From: UBA6163 sp031411655
GTDB lineage: Bacteria > Planctomycetota > Planctomycetia > Pirellulales > Pirellulaceae
Length of the DNA: 64,000 nt
Assembly (NCBI GenBank): GCA_031411655.1
Contig: JANOBM010000040.1
Location: forward strand, 124,001-188,000
Direction: 5' to 3'
This document shows positions 55,101 through 63,633 of this stretch, piece after piece; within the stretch, counting starts at the first letter, position 1, and every line of letters begins with the position of its first letter. Made by a program: the position numbers and the translations under genes. The notes beneath the pieces are model-generated. The model saw nothing but the letters and a program-made list of their open reading frames with translations, had not been told where the DNA came from and made no database searches.

Positions 55101-58100
55101 GTTGGCTCGTCAAGCTGGCCCGCGCCATCAAAGCGTTGACGGGTTGTTGACCCTTGTTTGAGGCCGCAAACACGGCAAGGTCGTACAGTCCCGCATCGAG
55201 CCAAAGATCGACGCTCCGACCTCCCGGTCCAACAGGTAACTCCAATTTTCCATTGATAAGTAGCGCGGTCTTGTTACCTTGGACCAACATTCGAACGGCG
55301 CCAGGTTTGGGTTGTAGAAACTTCCCTTGCCACATCACCGCAAACGCCGCTTCCGAATTTTCGCTGTTTTCAGGGCGTGACCACTGTAGGCTTTCGACGA
55401 CGGTCTCAGCTTCGGGCTTTGCATTTTTCGTCAGCCCGACCACTTGGTCCCATGTCGTGTAATACGTGTGATCGCCAGAGAAAACTCGAGAAGTCATAGG
55501 ACCGTATTCGGCCGGCAAAGCGGTCGCGGTCGCGGCTGCGGGATGACCAGCCAACCGGAACCATAATTCGCCATCTTGGCTGCCTAGCATATCCGCACGA
55601 ACGGGCGAGTTTTTCTTGGTTTCGGGCACCGAGACGCGGACACGTGTGACCTCCCGCAGGTCCTTCATGTCGACTGACAACCATTTCGGTGTTCCACCAT
55701 CGGGTTCACTTATCCAAAACGACTGTGGGTCGCGATCGATCGCCATCAACGGACTGTGATCGATTCCCGTATCGCTTGCTAATGCTCCAGCGGGCAATTC
55801 ACCGGTATTGCCAGCCGCCATGAAAACCCCGGTGTGTGGACCTGTTTCTGGAAGTGAAACCTGTATTTGGTCGCCGCTGTCGGATGTTAATTTGACCAAC
55901 ACGTGGTCGATGTCGTGGGAAAGATCACGATCTCCATCGTCAACCTTGAGGTAAATTGGATTACCTGGTTTGATTTGATTAGCAGGACGGACCTCGGATA
56001 CCCTCCGATCACCACTTTTTTCTGTCTCTTCTCGCTCAAGTTCTTGGCTGAACGTTTCCTGTTTTTGGTCGATGATTTGGCTGCTGGCGACTTCAAACTT
56101 GCCGTCCGCGGCGATGCTTATCTCGACATCTGATAACGGTACGTTCTTAAATTCTGATTTAAATTCATCCGGATAATCGCACTTAATGACGTCCTGGCCG
56201 GCTACTTGAAGCATGTGATCGTTAGGAACCGCCTGGCCAAGTTGAGTGTCGAGGTCGGCGCGGAACAATCCCTTGCCAGCGCCCGAGCTAACCAAATAAA
56301 TGGTTTCGCTATCGCCCCCCGGCAGCGTATTGACTCGTACGGGAATGCGGTTGTGACCGCGGCTAATTCCCAAGTCGCTGTCGTGCACGACGATCGACAA
56401 AGATGAGCCTGGAACATGGCGGCGCTTGCTCGCCCTTCCCAATCGTCCCACCGTGCGGAGCAGGTTTAATTGGTCGATGTATCGTTCCTCGGCACCATAG
56501 ACCTCGGCAAGATTGAACAGCGTTTGATTGGCCAAATCGACGTTGGGAACACGTTCAAGAACACTCTGGAAGATGTCTCTTGCTTCATCGCGATCACCGC
56601 GCCGAAACGCCAACATCCCTCGCAAAAACTCAGCTCGAATGACAACGTCGGTATCGGTACTCCGCGAAAGCTTTTCAAAGACCTGCTCAGCTTGGTCGTA
56701 CACTTTTTGGGCTAAAAAAGTTTCCCCGATACCAAACTCCGCCTCGATGGCCTGAGGCGTATCGGCGTATCGATTGATGACCGTGTTGTATTCCGCACGA
56801 GCCACATCAAAACGCTGCGCCTTAAAAAAGTTCTTTGCCAACAGCAATTGCATTCGAGCTTTCACACTTTGGTCCATTTGGGGGTTCTCGCTGAACTGGA
56901 CCAACCAACCTCGAGTGATTTCTTCGACCAATTCATGGTCCGCATCGGTTCCACCGACGATCAGTCGCTCACACACGAACATCAGCAAGTCAGGCGGCAG
57001 TTGATTGCGATTTTCGCGAAATAACTCTTTATTGGCGAGATAAGCTTCGAAGGCCAGCGTTTCATCGCCCAAACGATAGTACATCGCAGCCTGGAGCAGC
57101 GGCGCCATTGGGCTAGAGTCATCAACCGTAAGCCCGAGTCCTCCCATTTGGGAAAGCGATTGGGTTGCTAAATCACGAGCAGCTTTCTTACGGTTTTCAT
57201 CCACATTGGAAATGTGGGCAAGCATTCCAGTCGTGAGCACCACAGCGGAAATAAAATCTTGTTTGCCCATAGCGGACTGGGCTAGCGGCATGACGCGATC
57301 CCAGTCGAACCAATCGTTGCCCACGAGAGCAGTTGCTCGGGCCAACTTGAGCAAGCGGGCAGTGTGGTTGGTTGCCGCGATCGGTTTTGAATCGCTGAGT
57401 GCTAAGTCAGCGATGGCAGCAGCGGGCTGTACACCAAGATTGGCGATTGATTGGAGTGTTTCAGTTTTGATGGATGAATCCAGTTCGTTGCTCGACTGCA
57501 ACGCATCAATCCATCGGCATATTTGGCTCTGGTCGAAATCGCCTGATCGCAGTGGTCGTTCCTGTTGACGCTTAGTCGTTTCATCGATAACTCGTCTGAC
57601 ACTTACCCAGTCCGCCACTTTGATAAATTCGTCGACAAGCCACTGTGCGTAGCGACCCTGAAAGTCTGAGTCCTGCTTGAACATGTCGACGATGAGGGCG
57701 ACTCTCTGCTGCGGTTCGGTCAAAGTTCCCAATAATCGGGCAGCGCATTCCCTCGACTCGTAGAATTGTCGATTGGTATTTCGACAGGTGTTCCAATGCT
57801 CGCTGGCCTCTTTTTCTAAGCCCAACTTAAACAGCAGGTCACCGATGTTCGATGCCGATTGGGGGTCATTGCCAAACTTCTGCTGCGCCTGTTTCATCCA
57901 GTCCCAAGCTCGATGGGCCAAGTTAGGATCGTTGTTCCGTTCAGCCGCTATTAATAACCGCCTCCATTGGTCGGCCGCTGCGCTCTCGGGCGCAAAGTTT
58001 AGCCAATTTTCGGCCGCAGGCTTCGAGTCTTCTGGTTGGCCGTAGTCAGTCGCCGACTCTAGCCATCCCCAGGCCACTTGTCGGTCTTGCGGAAACTTAG

Positions 58101-59820
58101 CGACAAACTGTCGATAGACTTTGATTGATTCCGATCGACGATTGCCGGGGGCGTAATAACGGAACCAGTCCGCCTGTGTTTGAAGGACATAACGGGCGGC
58201 ATCAACATGAAGCGTGTCGAACGTGGCAGGTTCCAGCAGACTTGCACGTATCGATTCGCCTCCCCCGTGTCGACTGTCACGCTGTTCAACAAATGCACTG
58301 ATAAGTGGATCGGCATCCGACTTCGCAAGTTCTGCATTTACCAATGCCACTCTTGCTTGCAAGTCCTTGTTTTGACGCGAAGCTTGCGCCCAGTTCTTCG
58401 GCGCATTGCGAAGGTACGCGTTGTGGGGATATTGCTTACGAGCGGCCAAGATCAACGCTAGATCTCGTTCAAATTCACCATCGTCACTACTATTGTGAAG
58501 CAACCAGTCGACAGCATTACTGGTGTAGGAATCATCGCTGGGTGATTGTTGTAGAAGATCTCTGAGGATGACTTTCGCCTTGGCATTGTCTTTGACTCGA
58601 TCACGGTAAAGGTCAAAAGCCAAGACATAGCGAAGGTAGTGAATTCCGGGTTTGTTCTTTGCAATGGCTTGCTGAAGTTTTTGCTCAGTGTCGGCAAGTT
58701 GCACCGGTTCATCGCCATTTTCACGAACGAAAACGGATGCATTATTATTGGTCAACGGATCGTCGGCGAGAATCATCGACAGCAATTGAACCGCGCGAGC
58801 CTTGTCTGCGTTCGCGATGCAAGACAATGCCAAATAGCTTACCCCGTGTAATCGATCGGGACGGTCCGGATAGGCCTTTCCATACTCTCGCATCAGCGGT
58901 TCAAGCTCAGCTGGTTTTGCGCCGGCTTGGTATAGTCGCAGCAATCGTTGGTAATGAAGATTGGCATCATCGCGAATGGTACGCGCCTGTTGGTAGCTCT
59001 CCGCTGCGTTGGCATATTGACCAAGATTAACGCTGTTCTCTGCGATGTGTACGAGGAGTTGACGAAGCGATTCTCGATCAACTTCCAGTCCTCGTTGGAT
59101 GATTTTATTGCCAACCGAGGTGCTTTTGGCCCACTGTCCAATTCGTCGGTAGCTATAGAATGCTTGAGAGCCAACTTCGCGAGCAAACTCGCCATTAGGA
59201 AGTTTGTCAAGCATCTCTTCACCGAGCTCCCCTTCGGCAAGGTAGGCGTCTTGATGATTGGCTTGGTCATAGAGTTGCAAGGCAAGGATTCCGTATCGGC
59301 GACCAAGCTCATTAGGTCCTTCGCGGTTCCAAATCGCTCGGCAGGCTGCTGCGGATTTCATGCGGTCATCGAGTTGGCGCATAGCATCTGCCAGGCGAAC
59401 CTCCAGTGGGTTCTTTTCCTCGGCGTTCGGATAGCGAGTAAGGAACTGTCGGATGGTCGAAGCGAGATCGTTGTCACGTGAGAGCGCCTCTTGGCCATCG
59501 ATCAATTTAAGCATGACCGATTGGTGACGCGGATCATTGGGGTGAGATGCCGTGAACTGTTGCCCCGCTCTCACAAGCCCGAACAAACGTCCGCCGGCGT
59601 GGTAGAGGTCGACAAGTTTGACGAGGGCCTCTGCCGATTCAGGAGAAGATTCTTTGTACTTGCCCAGTTCGGTTTCAAGGAGCGCTGCCTGTTTGCTGAC
59701 TTCATCGTTGACGATCGATTGTCCGTTGGCCAAACTTGACATGAGCAACATAGCAACCGCAACGGTTGAAACCGCGCGGGCGAAACGTCGACCTTTGAAC
59801 CAAATAAGATTGCCTCTCAT
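52144..59820 (-). CDS. Giant exported TPR and adhesion-like mosaic protein
   Basis: A 2558-residue protein with a signal peptide (about residues 1-34). Residues about 35-1140 are helical TPR-like repeats. A repeated Asp-rich beta domain follows at about 1140-1190, 1285-1335, 1880-1915, 2015-2070 and 2175-2220, each shaped like ...DxDxxxDxx...GDxExVxL.ETGxxTGVF with an aspartate-rich start. Between them are an F5/8-type lectin-like stretch (about 1355-1420; DRDPQSFW), a PA14-like piece (about 1477-1550) and a CBM6-like piece (about 1638-1730; ANWEVDVPSAGPYEIWL). The C-terminus (about 2330-2540) is another TPR array. Its start overlaps the upstream gene by four bases. Domain calls between 1140 and 2300 are by eye. 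Confidence 0.82.
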   Translation of the reverse strand: MRGNLIWFKGRRFARAVSTVAVAMLLMSSLANGQSIVNDEVSKQAALLETELGKYKESSPESAEALVKLVDLYHAGGRLFGLVRAGQQFTASHPNDPRHQSVMLKLIDGQEALSRDNDLASTIRQFLTRYPNAEEKNPLEVRLADAMRQLDDRMKSAAACRAIWNREGPNELGRRYGILALQLYDQANHQDAYLAEGELGEEMLDKLPNGEFAREVGSQAFYSYRRIGQWAKSTSVGNKIIQRGLEVDRESLRQLLVHIAENSVNLGQYANAAESYQQARTIRDDANLHYQRLLRLYQAGAKPAELEPLMREYGKAYPDRPDRLHGVSYLALSCIANADKARAVQLLSMILADDPLTNNNASVFVRENGDEPVQLADTEQKLQQAIAKNKPGIHYLRYVLAFDLYRDRVKDNAKAKVILRDLLQQSPSDDSYTSNAVDWLLHNSSDDGEFERDLALILAARKQYPHNAYLRNAPKNWAQASRQNKDLQARVALVNAELAKSDADPLISAFVEQRDSRHGGGESIRASLLEPATFDTLHVDAARYVLQTQADWFRYYAPGNRRSESIKVYRQFVAKFPQDRQVAWGWLESATDYGQPEDSKPAAENWLNFAPESAAADQWRRLLIAAERNNDPNLAHRAWDWMKQAQQKFGNDPQSASNIGDLLFKLGLEKEASEHWNTCRNTNRQFYESRECAARLLGTLTEPQQRVALIVDMFKQDSDFQGRYAQWLVDEFIKVADWVSVRRVIDETTKRQQERPLRSGDFDQSQICRWIDALQSSNELDSSIKTETLQSIANLGVQPAAAIADLALSDSKPIAATNHTARLLKLARATALVGNDWFDWDRVMPLAQSAMGKQDFISAVVLTTGMLAHISNVDENRKKAARDLATQSLSQMGGLGLTVDDSSPMAPLLQAAMYYRLGDETLAFEAYLANKELFRENRNQLPPDLLMFVCERLIVGGTDADHELVEEITRGWLVQFSENPQMDQSVKARMQLLLAKNFFKAQRFDVARAEYNTVINRYADTPQAIEAEFGIGETFLAQKVYDQAEQVFEKLSRSTDTDVVIRAEFLRGMLAFRRGDRDEARDIFQSVLERVPNVDLANQTLFNLAEVYGAEERYIDQLNLLRTVGRLGRASKRRHVPGSSLSIVVHDSDLGISRGHNRIPVRVNTLPGGDSETIYLVSSGAGKGLFRADLDTQLGQAVPNDHMLQVAGQDVIKCDYPDEFKSEFKNVPLSDVEISIAADGKFEVASSQIIDQKQETFSQELEREETEKSGDRRVSEVRPANQIKPGNPIYLKVDDGDRDLSHDIDHVLVKLTSDSGDQIQVSLPETGPHTGVFMAAGNTGELPAGALASDTGIDHSPLMAIDRDPQSFWISEPDGGTPKWLSVDMKDLREVTRVRVSVPETKKNSPVRADMLGSQDGELWFRLAGHPAAATATALPAEYGPMTSRVFSGDHTYYTTWDQVVGLTKNAKPEAETVVESLQWSRPENSENSEAAFAVMWQGKFLQPKPGAVRMLVQGNKTALLINGKLELPVGPGGRSVDLWLDAGLYDLAVFAASNKGQQPVNALMARASLTSQRVELRPFRATDFDASRVPVQDALNAVAQQPEITLLPAAAQLVKKTEQFGVTTQNASGALGYWQSLEDMANWEVDVPSAGPYEIWLELAHQGDGGRYEVNIGGKQLGGIVTNTGNWSNFIKQRVGAVLIESAGKQTLAIKPIEIIGGGLMDLKSVILAPAKGECVIQEATDWEFRFPERKLRYVKFVCHEYLGESLEIRNLEVSGPDVSHPYIPTQQDVLALATNEVLEIAGGDSVTATYTDELTLNDAVGSQLLSGRLQATYYNARVGAIGYDFGRSTNGQVYTNRKELKRVDPGERFVVEITDYDEDRTDQPDKVPFQVQINDQPPMDLEATETASNSGIFTKEIDTTDGAASTTLSVKPGDEVVIRFLDTHNTFPGHSVPREEIVYVPLPTAGQVRILETRVVQPPADSTQLPQVSILPKKQPLGTSGVAFEAPLTIEVLDPDSAKDTRSTALVSLATSDGAMVEIECQISSRYMDYSGQDAERVALEEGRFVGQVILQLGGKSSPTLVPVTAEMPRDLVGQVRRSDDEAKQSPSESMVTRVLNLTGRDVITATYQDQRRPQESPDTVNAQGRLISNGQLTVTDRDYEKAVTQLHVGERLYLRVSDPDADHSDARDFSTVGISSPRGEKETVKLEETLSHSGVFTGSLQLKAVEKPQPDNLNTTDAMLETFFGDLLSVKFIDLAASTETGSLEQILELPVVVGTDGLIAAFSKTFQDETLAVETRFRIAESYFELFKSHKQLEREQEKMVDIESGRRVLQEVMEDYPDPKYAPRIAYLMGQFSQELEQWDEAIRAYELILTQFSEHTLAPDAQYKLAQCYEQAGDFDQALEAYVTLAATHPKSPLIPNVMIRISDYFYKNEKYEVAAQVGEKFLERFESHSNAPRIAFRVGQCYHKALNYEAAGKSFDKFVDTFPKDDLTADAFFWAGESYRMANNNRQAFICYNNCRWKHPDSEAAKYARGRLALPEMLAQFESEANSVDEE

Positions 59821-62132
59821 GGCTTTCCTCCCGATAGTGCGGCAGCGATCTGCTTTGCGTCCGCTGCGAGCGGACTTTCAGGAAATTCGCTGAGAAGTTG
59901 TTCGAATCGTTGTTTTGCCTCGGCCTTTCGGTCCATGCGGAACAGACATCGACCGTAATTGAAGAGGATTACATCCAGAAATTTCGCATCGGGTTGGTTG
60001 GTCAAAACGGTTTCGAATGTATCGATGGCACGAGCGTAGTCTTTTTGGACGTAGTAGTAGTTAGCCATCTTAGCGACCGCTTCGCCCACTCGGCCGCTTT
60101 CAGGATATTGGTCGTACACGCGTTTAAACTCCTGAAAAGCGCGGTCCTGAAGTTGAGCTGCTGTGTTATCTGTCGCCTTTGAGGCCATCGCTTCGTAGCA
60201 TTCAGCAACCCCGAACTGTGCATCACCACGCAGTTGACTTGTTTCCATTCCAACCAAGCGACTAAAGATACCAATAGCACGTTCAAGATTGCCTTGCTTA
60301 CGAGCCACCTCTGCTAACTGCAGCAATGCATCATCGACAAATCCGCTTTGTGGGAATTCGGCTTGAAGCTTCTGGCACATTGCAGCGGCGAGATCTAATT
60401 TGTCCATCGCAAAATAGATATTCCAAAGCTGAACGTAAAGTTGCTCTAGACTCGCACCTCGCACTCTCCGTGCATCCTCTGCGACCTCTTCGCAGGTTGC
60501 GAGTGCTTGCGAATACTTCTCTTGAGCCTTTTCGGCGAGGCCAAACTCCTTGTATCGGTTTCCGATTTGAGTGAGCGCATCGGCAGTACGAAGCTGGGTC
60601 TGAATCTTGAGTTCGGTATCAGAAATCTCGGCCTTAGTGACTCGCACGCCGCCAATGTTCCCTTCCAAACAGCGAGCAACCGCTTGGACTTGGCGCGAGC
60701 CTTCTCGCAATTGCTTTTGATCGAGATAGATCAATCGCACCTCATCATGGGGCAGTGCCTGAAGGACATCGTCTCCGTCGATCACTTGTTCCGACTTGGT
60801 GACCAGAATGCTGGAATGGAATATTCCAGTGCGAATGAAACCGTCGTTGGTGTCGGTTTGGGTCGTCGACGTCTCAGGCGTGGAGGCGACCTGTGAATTC
60901 TCTTGATAGGCAGGCGCTTTCGGTGCAATCGCCTCGGTGAAAACGGCTTTTGCTGTATCGATTCTTTTCCACCGATCGATTTCTGGGAGCTCGTCTTCTG
61001 GGGGCGCATCCAAATTTGGCTGGGCCGCATCACTTTCAGATTCCGTTTTCAATTGGTTAATCGCATCCGCCTCTAGCTCCTCATCCGACTTCAGGCGGTA
61101 CACCTGTACCTCGGCTTGAAGCGAATCGGCGCCGTCTCCGATGTCGCCGTCGGCATCGATAAGTCGGAGATTGACCGTCTTGTCGAGCACGACGCCACTG
61201 ATCGTCTCGGCATACGCCCCGTCGGTAATTGCGGCCAGTGCAGTACCGACGACGGAGATGTTTTTCAGAACGCTTCGTTGCTGTTGCTGATCCGACGTAT
61301 GCGCGTCGGTGTAGGTGACTTCGACTTGGTCGCCGCCGCGCACATCGATCACGCCACTGTGTGCAGTGACCCGGCCCAATCGAGTCGCGATTGAACCAAA
61401 GATGACTCTCACGTTACGACCTACGGGAAAGCATTCAATGGTTTCTTCATCTCCGCTGGCCGTGCGGCAAGTCACTTGCACCGACTCGCTGGGTTCAAGT
61501 ACAGCAAGGTCCGCGTCTTCAATACGTACAAACAATCTCTTCCCTGCTTCAAGGCGGTCCCCTTGCCCTGTTTCGGCCGATAGGGTGGTGCCCACCTTTT
61601 CAAGTGACTGGATCGCACGGCTAAAGTGCCCAAGCTGAAAATGTCCGAGTCCGATGTAGTAGTAGGCTTCATTGACTTCGGGGCTGACAGGAAATTTCTC
61701 AATCAGCTCGCGCATCAGTTGAAACAATTTCGGGTAGTTGCGCAGATGGTAATAGCAGATGCCGAGCTTAAGCATTGCTTGAGCACGTTGTTCTTCGGAG
61801 GCATTCTCTTCATCGGCCGCGGCTTCCAATTGAACTCGCGCTCGGTCATAAGCTTTCTCGCTGTCTAGGAAAAAATTGCCGAGTCGCAAGTGAGCGTCAA
61901 ATCGGAAGCGGCTTCGAGGGTACCGCTCAATCACCGACTTCCAGATCTCTACCGCTTTGGAAGATTCGTTGGAGTCAAGTCGAGCATCACCGGCTTCAAG
62001 CAACTTCTTCGCGGCTCGATCCTCCACAACCGACCCACGAAGGATGGTTTCGTTCGCTTCTTGTCCACGAAGCGGTTGACCGATCCCATGGATGAGGATC
62101 AGCAGACCGATGGAGAGTGCGGTGGATCGCAT
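59817..62132 (-). CDS. Exported TPR protein with Asp-rich beta repeats, first gene of operon
   Basis: A 771-residue protein from ATG 62132 (the open frame runs to 62186). A signal peptide covers about residues 1-24. The N-terminal third has TPR repeats (AVEIWKSVIERYPRSRFRFDAHLRLG, MLKLGICYYHLRNYPKL). The centre has at least two Asp-rich repeats of the same kind as in the giant neighbour: RIEDADLAV near 204, LRLIDADGDIGDGADSLQ near 327, closing with RTGIFHSSIL near 437. The C-terminal 280 residues are TPR again (YVQLWNIYFAMDKLDLAAAMCQKL, ALLQLAEVARKQGNLERAIG). It overlaps the giant gene by four bases and begins the eight-gene operon. Confidence 0.84.
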   Translation of the reverse strand: MRSTALSIGLLILIHGIGQPLRGQEANETILRGSVVEDRAAKKLLEAGDARLDSNESSKAVEIWKSVIERYPRSRFRFDAHLRLGNFFLDSEKAYDRARVQLEAAADEENASEEQRAQAMLKLGICYYHLRNYPKLFQLMRELIEKFPVSPEVNEAYYYIGLGHFQLGHFSRAIQSLEKVGTTLSAETGQGDRLEAGKRLFVRIEDADLAVLEPSESVQVTCRTASGDEETIECFPVGRNVRVIFGSIATRLGRVTAHSGVIDVRGGDQVEVTYTDAHTSDQQQQRSVLKNISVVGTALAAITDGAYAETISGVVLDKTVNLRLIDADGDIGDGADSLQAEVQVYRLKSDEELEADAINQLKTESESDAAQPNLDAPPEDELPEIDRWKRIDTAKAVFTEAIAPKAPAYQENSQVASTPETSTTQTDTNDGFIRTGIFHSSILVTKSEQVIDGDDVLQALPHDEVRLIYLDQKQLREGSRQVQAVARCLEGNIGGVRVTKAEISDTELKIQTQLRTADALTQIGNRYKEFGLAEKAQEKYSQALATCEEVAEDARRVRGASLEQLYVQLWNIYFAMDKLDLAAAMCQKLQAEFPQSGFVDDALLQLAEVARKQGNLERAIGIFSRLVGMETSQLRGDAQFGVAECYEAMASKATDNTAAQLQDRAFQEFKRVYDQYPESGRVGEAVAKMANYYYVQKDYARAIDTFETVLTNQPDAKFLDVILFNYGRCLFRMDRKAEAKQRFEQLLSEFPESPLAADAKQIAAALSGGKP

Positions 62133-62340
62133 GGGTGATTTGGTTTTCTGGGCAAGGCTTGAACGCAAAAACGAATGACGAATCAAGCTTAACTGTCATT
62201 TTAGGAGTAGCAATCGATTTGATCGCCGCGATTGACGTTATCGATCATTTGCGAGTTGAACGAATCACACCAAAACTTCGGCACGATCGCACAAGGATAA
62301 TTCCGCAAAGCGGTGGCACAGTCGGACCCACGCCGAACGT

Positions 62341-63603
62341 TTAACCAAATAGTTCGCTGATGGGTGTTCCGCCATCAACCAGTTTCAGCGGACGCTCCAA
62401 TGGCGTCCAAACTTCCTTGTTGTGATCGATGCCAAGCGCATAGCAAATACTTGCGTGCAGGTCAGGTACCTGAACCGGTCGGTCTTTGGGCTGGGCCCCG
62501 TCTTCGTCCGACGAACCGATTAAATTGCCGCCTTTGATGCCGCCACCCGCCATGAAGCAACTGAAAACCGAAGCCCAGTGGTCTCGACCTGCATCCTTGT
62601 TGATCATGGGAGTCCGTCCGAATTCGCTGAGCATGACGATCAACGTTTTTTCGAGAAGTCCTGAAGCCGCTAAGTCTTCAACCAGTGATGCGAGGGCCGG
62701 GTCCATCACGTCGCCATGTTCCTGCAACGCCTCGAAATTATTTGCATGGGTGTCGAATCCACCGCGGTTTACCTGGACGAAGCGGACCCCCTTTTCGACG
62801 AGGCGCTTCGCGAGCAACGCCCCGCGACCGAAGGGATTGTTGCCATAGCGTTCCAGTTCTTTCGCAGGCACATTCGCAAACTCAAACGCGTCGAGAGCGG
62901 GACTGCGCATCAGCCGCACTGCATCATCAATGGATGTTTCGGTCGCTTGAAGTCGCTGGTCGGTACTCTTTCCAGAGAAGCGCCCATTGAATTTTTCCAA
63001 CGCCTCCAGACGTTTATTGCCACGAAGTTCGCTGATCCCTTCAGGGAAGGCGAGGTATGGATCTTTATCGCCAGGATTCGAAACAAAATAAGCTTCGCAT
63101 TTCTGGCCAAGGTATCCGGCGCGAGGTGCTTGTCCGCTGACCGAGATGTACGCTGGTAGGTCACCCAGATTTGGTAGTTCGTGGGTCACAACCGAACCAA
63201 TTCCTGGATGGATCAAACTTGGGAACGGTAGGTAACTGGTTTGGAGTTGTTCCGTAGCTCGACCATGATCACCTTGCGTTCCCGCAATCGATCGGATCAG
63301 AGCGCAGTGCTGCATTTGCTTTGCGAGTTTCGGAAAAATTTCAGAGATCTCGATCCCCGGTACACTCGTCTTGATTGGGTTGAATTCTCCAGCGGTTGGG
63401 CGCCCCGGCTTTGGATCCCACGTATCGATATGCGTCATCCCGCCGCTGTTCCAAAACAAAATCACATGTTCAGCTTTGGCGGTATGGTCTTTCCCTGAAG
63501 CGGCGAGCAGGCCTCGGACGTTCATTCCAAGCAGGGTCGCTGCCCCGCCAGCGTGAAGCAGCGATCGGCGTGACAAGCGATAGGTGTGATTGCCGGTGAT
63601 CAT
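62341..63603 (-). CDS. DUF1501 protein, Tat-exported (second copy)
   Basis: A 420-residue DUF1501 protein from ATG 63603; a GTG at 63612 is an alternative. A Tat signal is indicated by SRRSLL (Arg12-Arg13) followed by a hydrophobic stretch. Family landmarks: HVILFWNSGGMTHIDTWDPKPG, FVQVNRGGFDTH, MLSEFGRTPMINKDAGRDHWASVF, and DLHASICYALGID. It is shorter than the copy at 41.6 kb, which has additional segments. It follows a DUF1553-containing gene, of which only the end is in the window, 30 bases away. Confidence 0.95.
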   Translation of the reverse strand: MITGNHTYRLSRRSLLHAGGAATLLGMNVRGLLAASGKDHTAKAEHVILFWNSGGMTHIDTWDPKPGRPTAGEFNPIKTSVPGIEISEIFPKLAKQMQHCALIRSIAGTQGDHGRATEQLQTSYLPFPSLIHPGIGSVVTHELPNLGDLPAYISVSGQAPRAGYLGQKCEAYFVSNPGDKDPYLAFPEGISELRGNKRLEALEKFNGRFSGKSTDQRLQATETSIDDAVRLMRSPALDAFEFANVPAKELERYGNNPFGRGALLAKRLVEKGVRFVQVNRGGFDTHANNFEALQEHGDVMDPALASLVEDLAASGLLEKTLIVMLSEFGRTPMINKDAGRDHWASVFSCFMAGGGIKGGNLIGSSDEDGAQPKDRPVQVPDLHASICYALGIDHNKEVWTPLERPLKLVDGGTPISELFG

Positions 63604-63633
63604 GTGTCGCACTTTTCGGTGGATCGATTGAGA

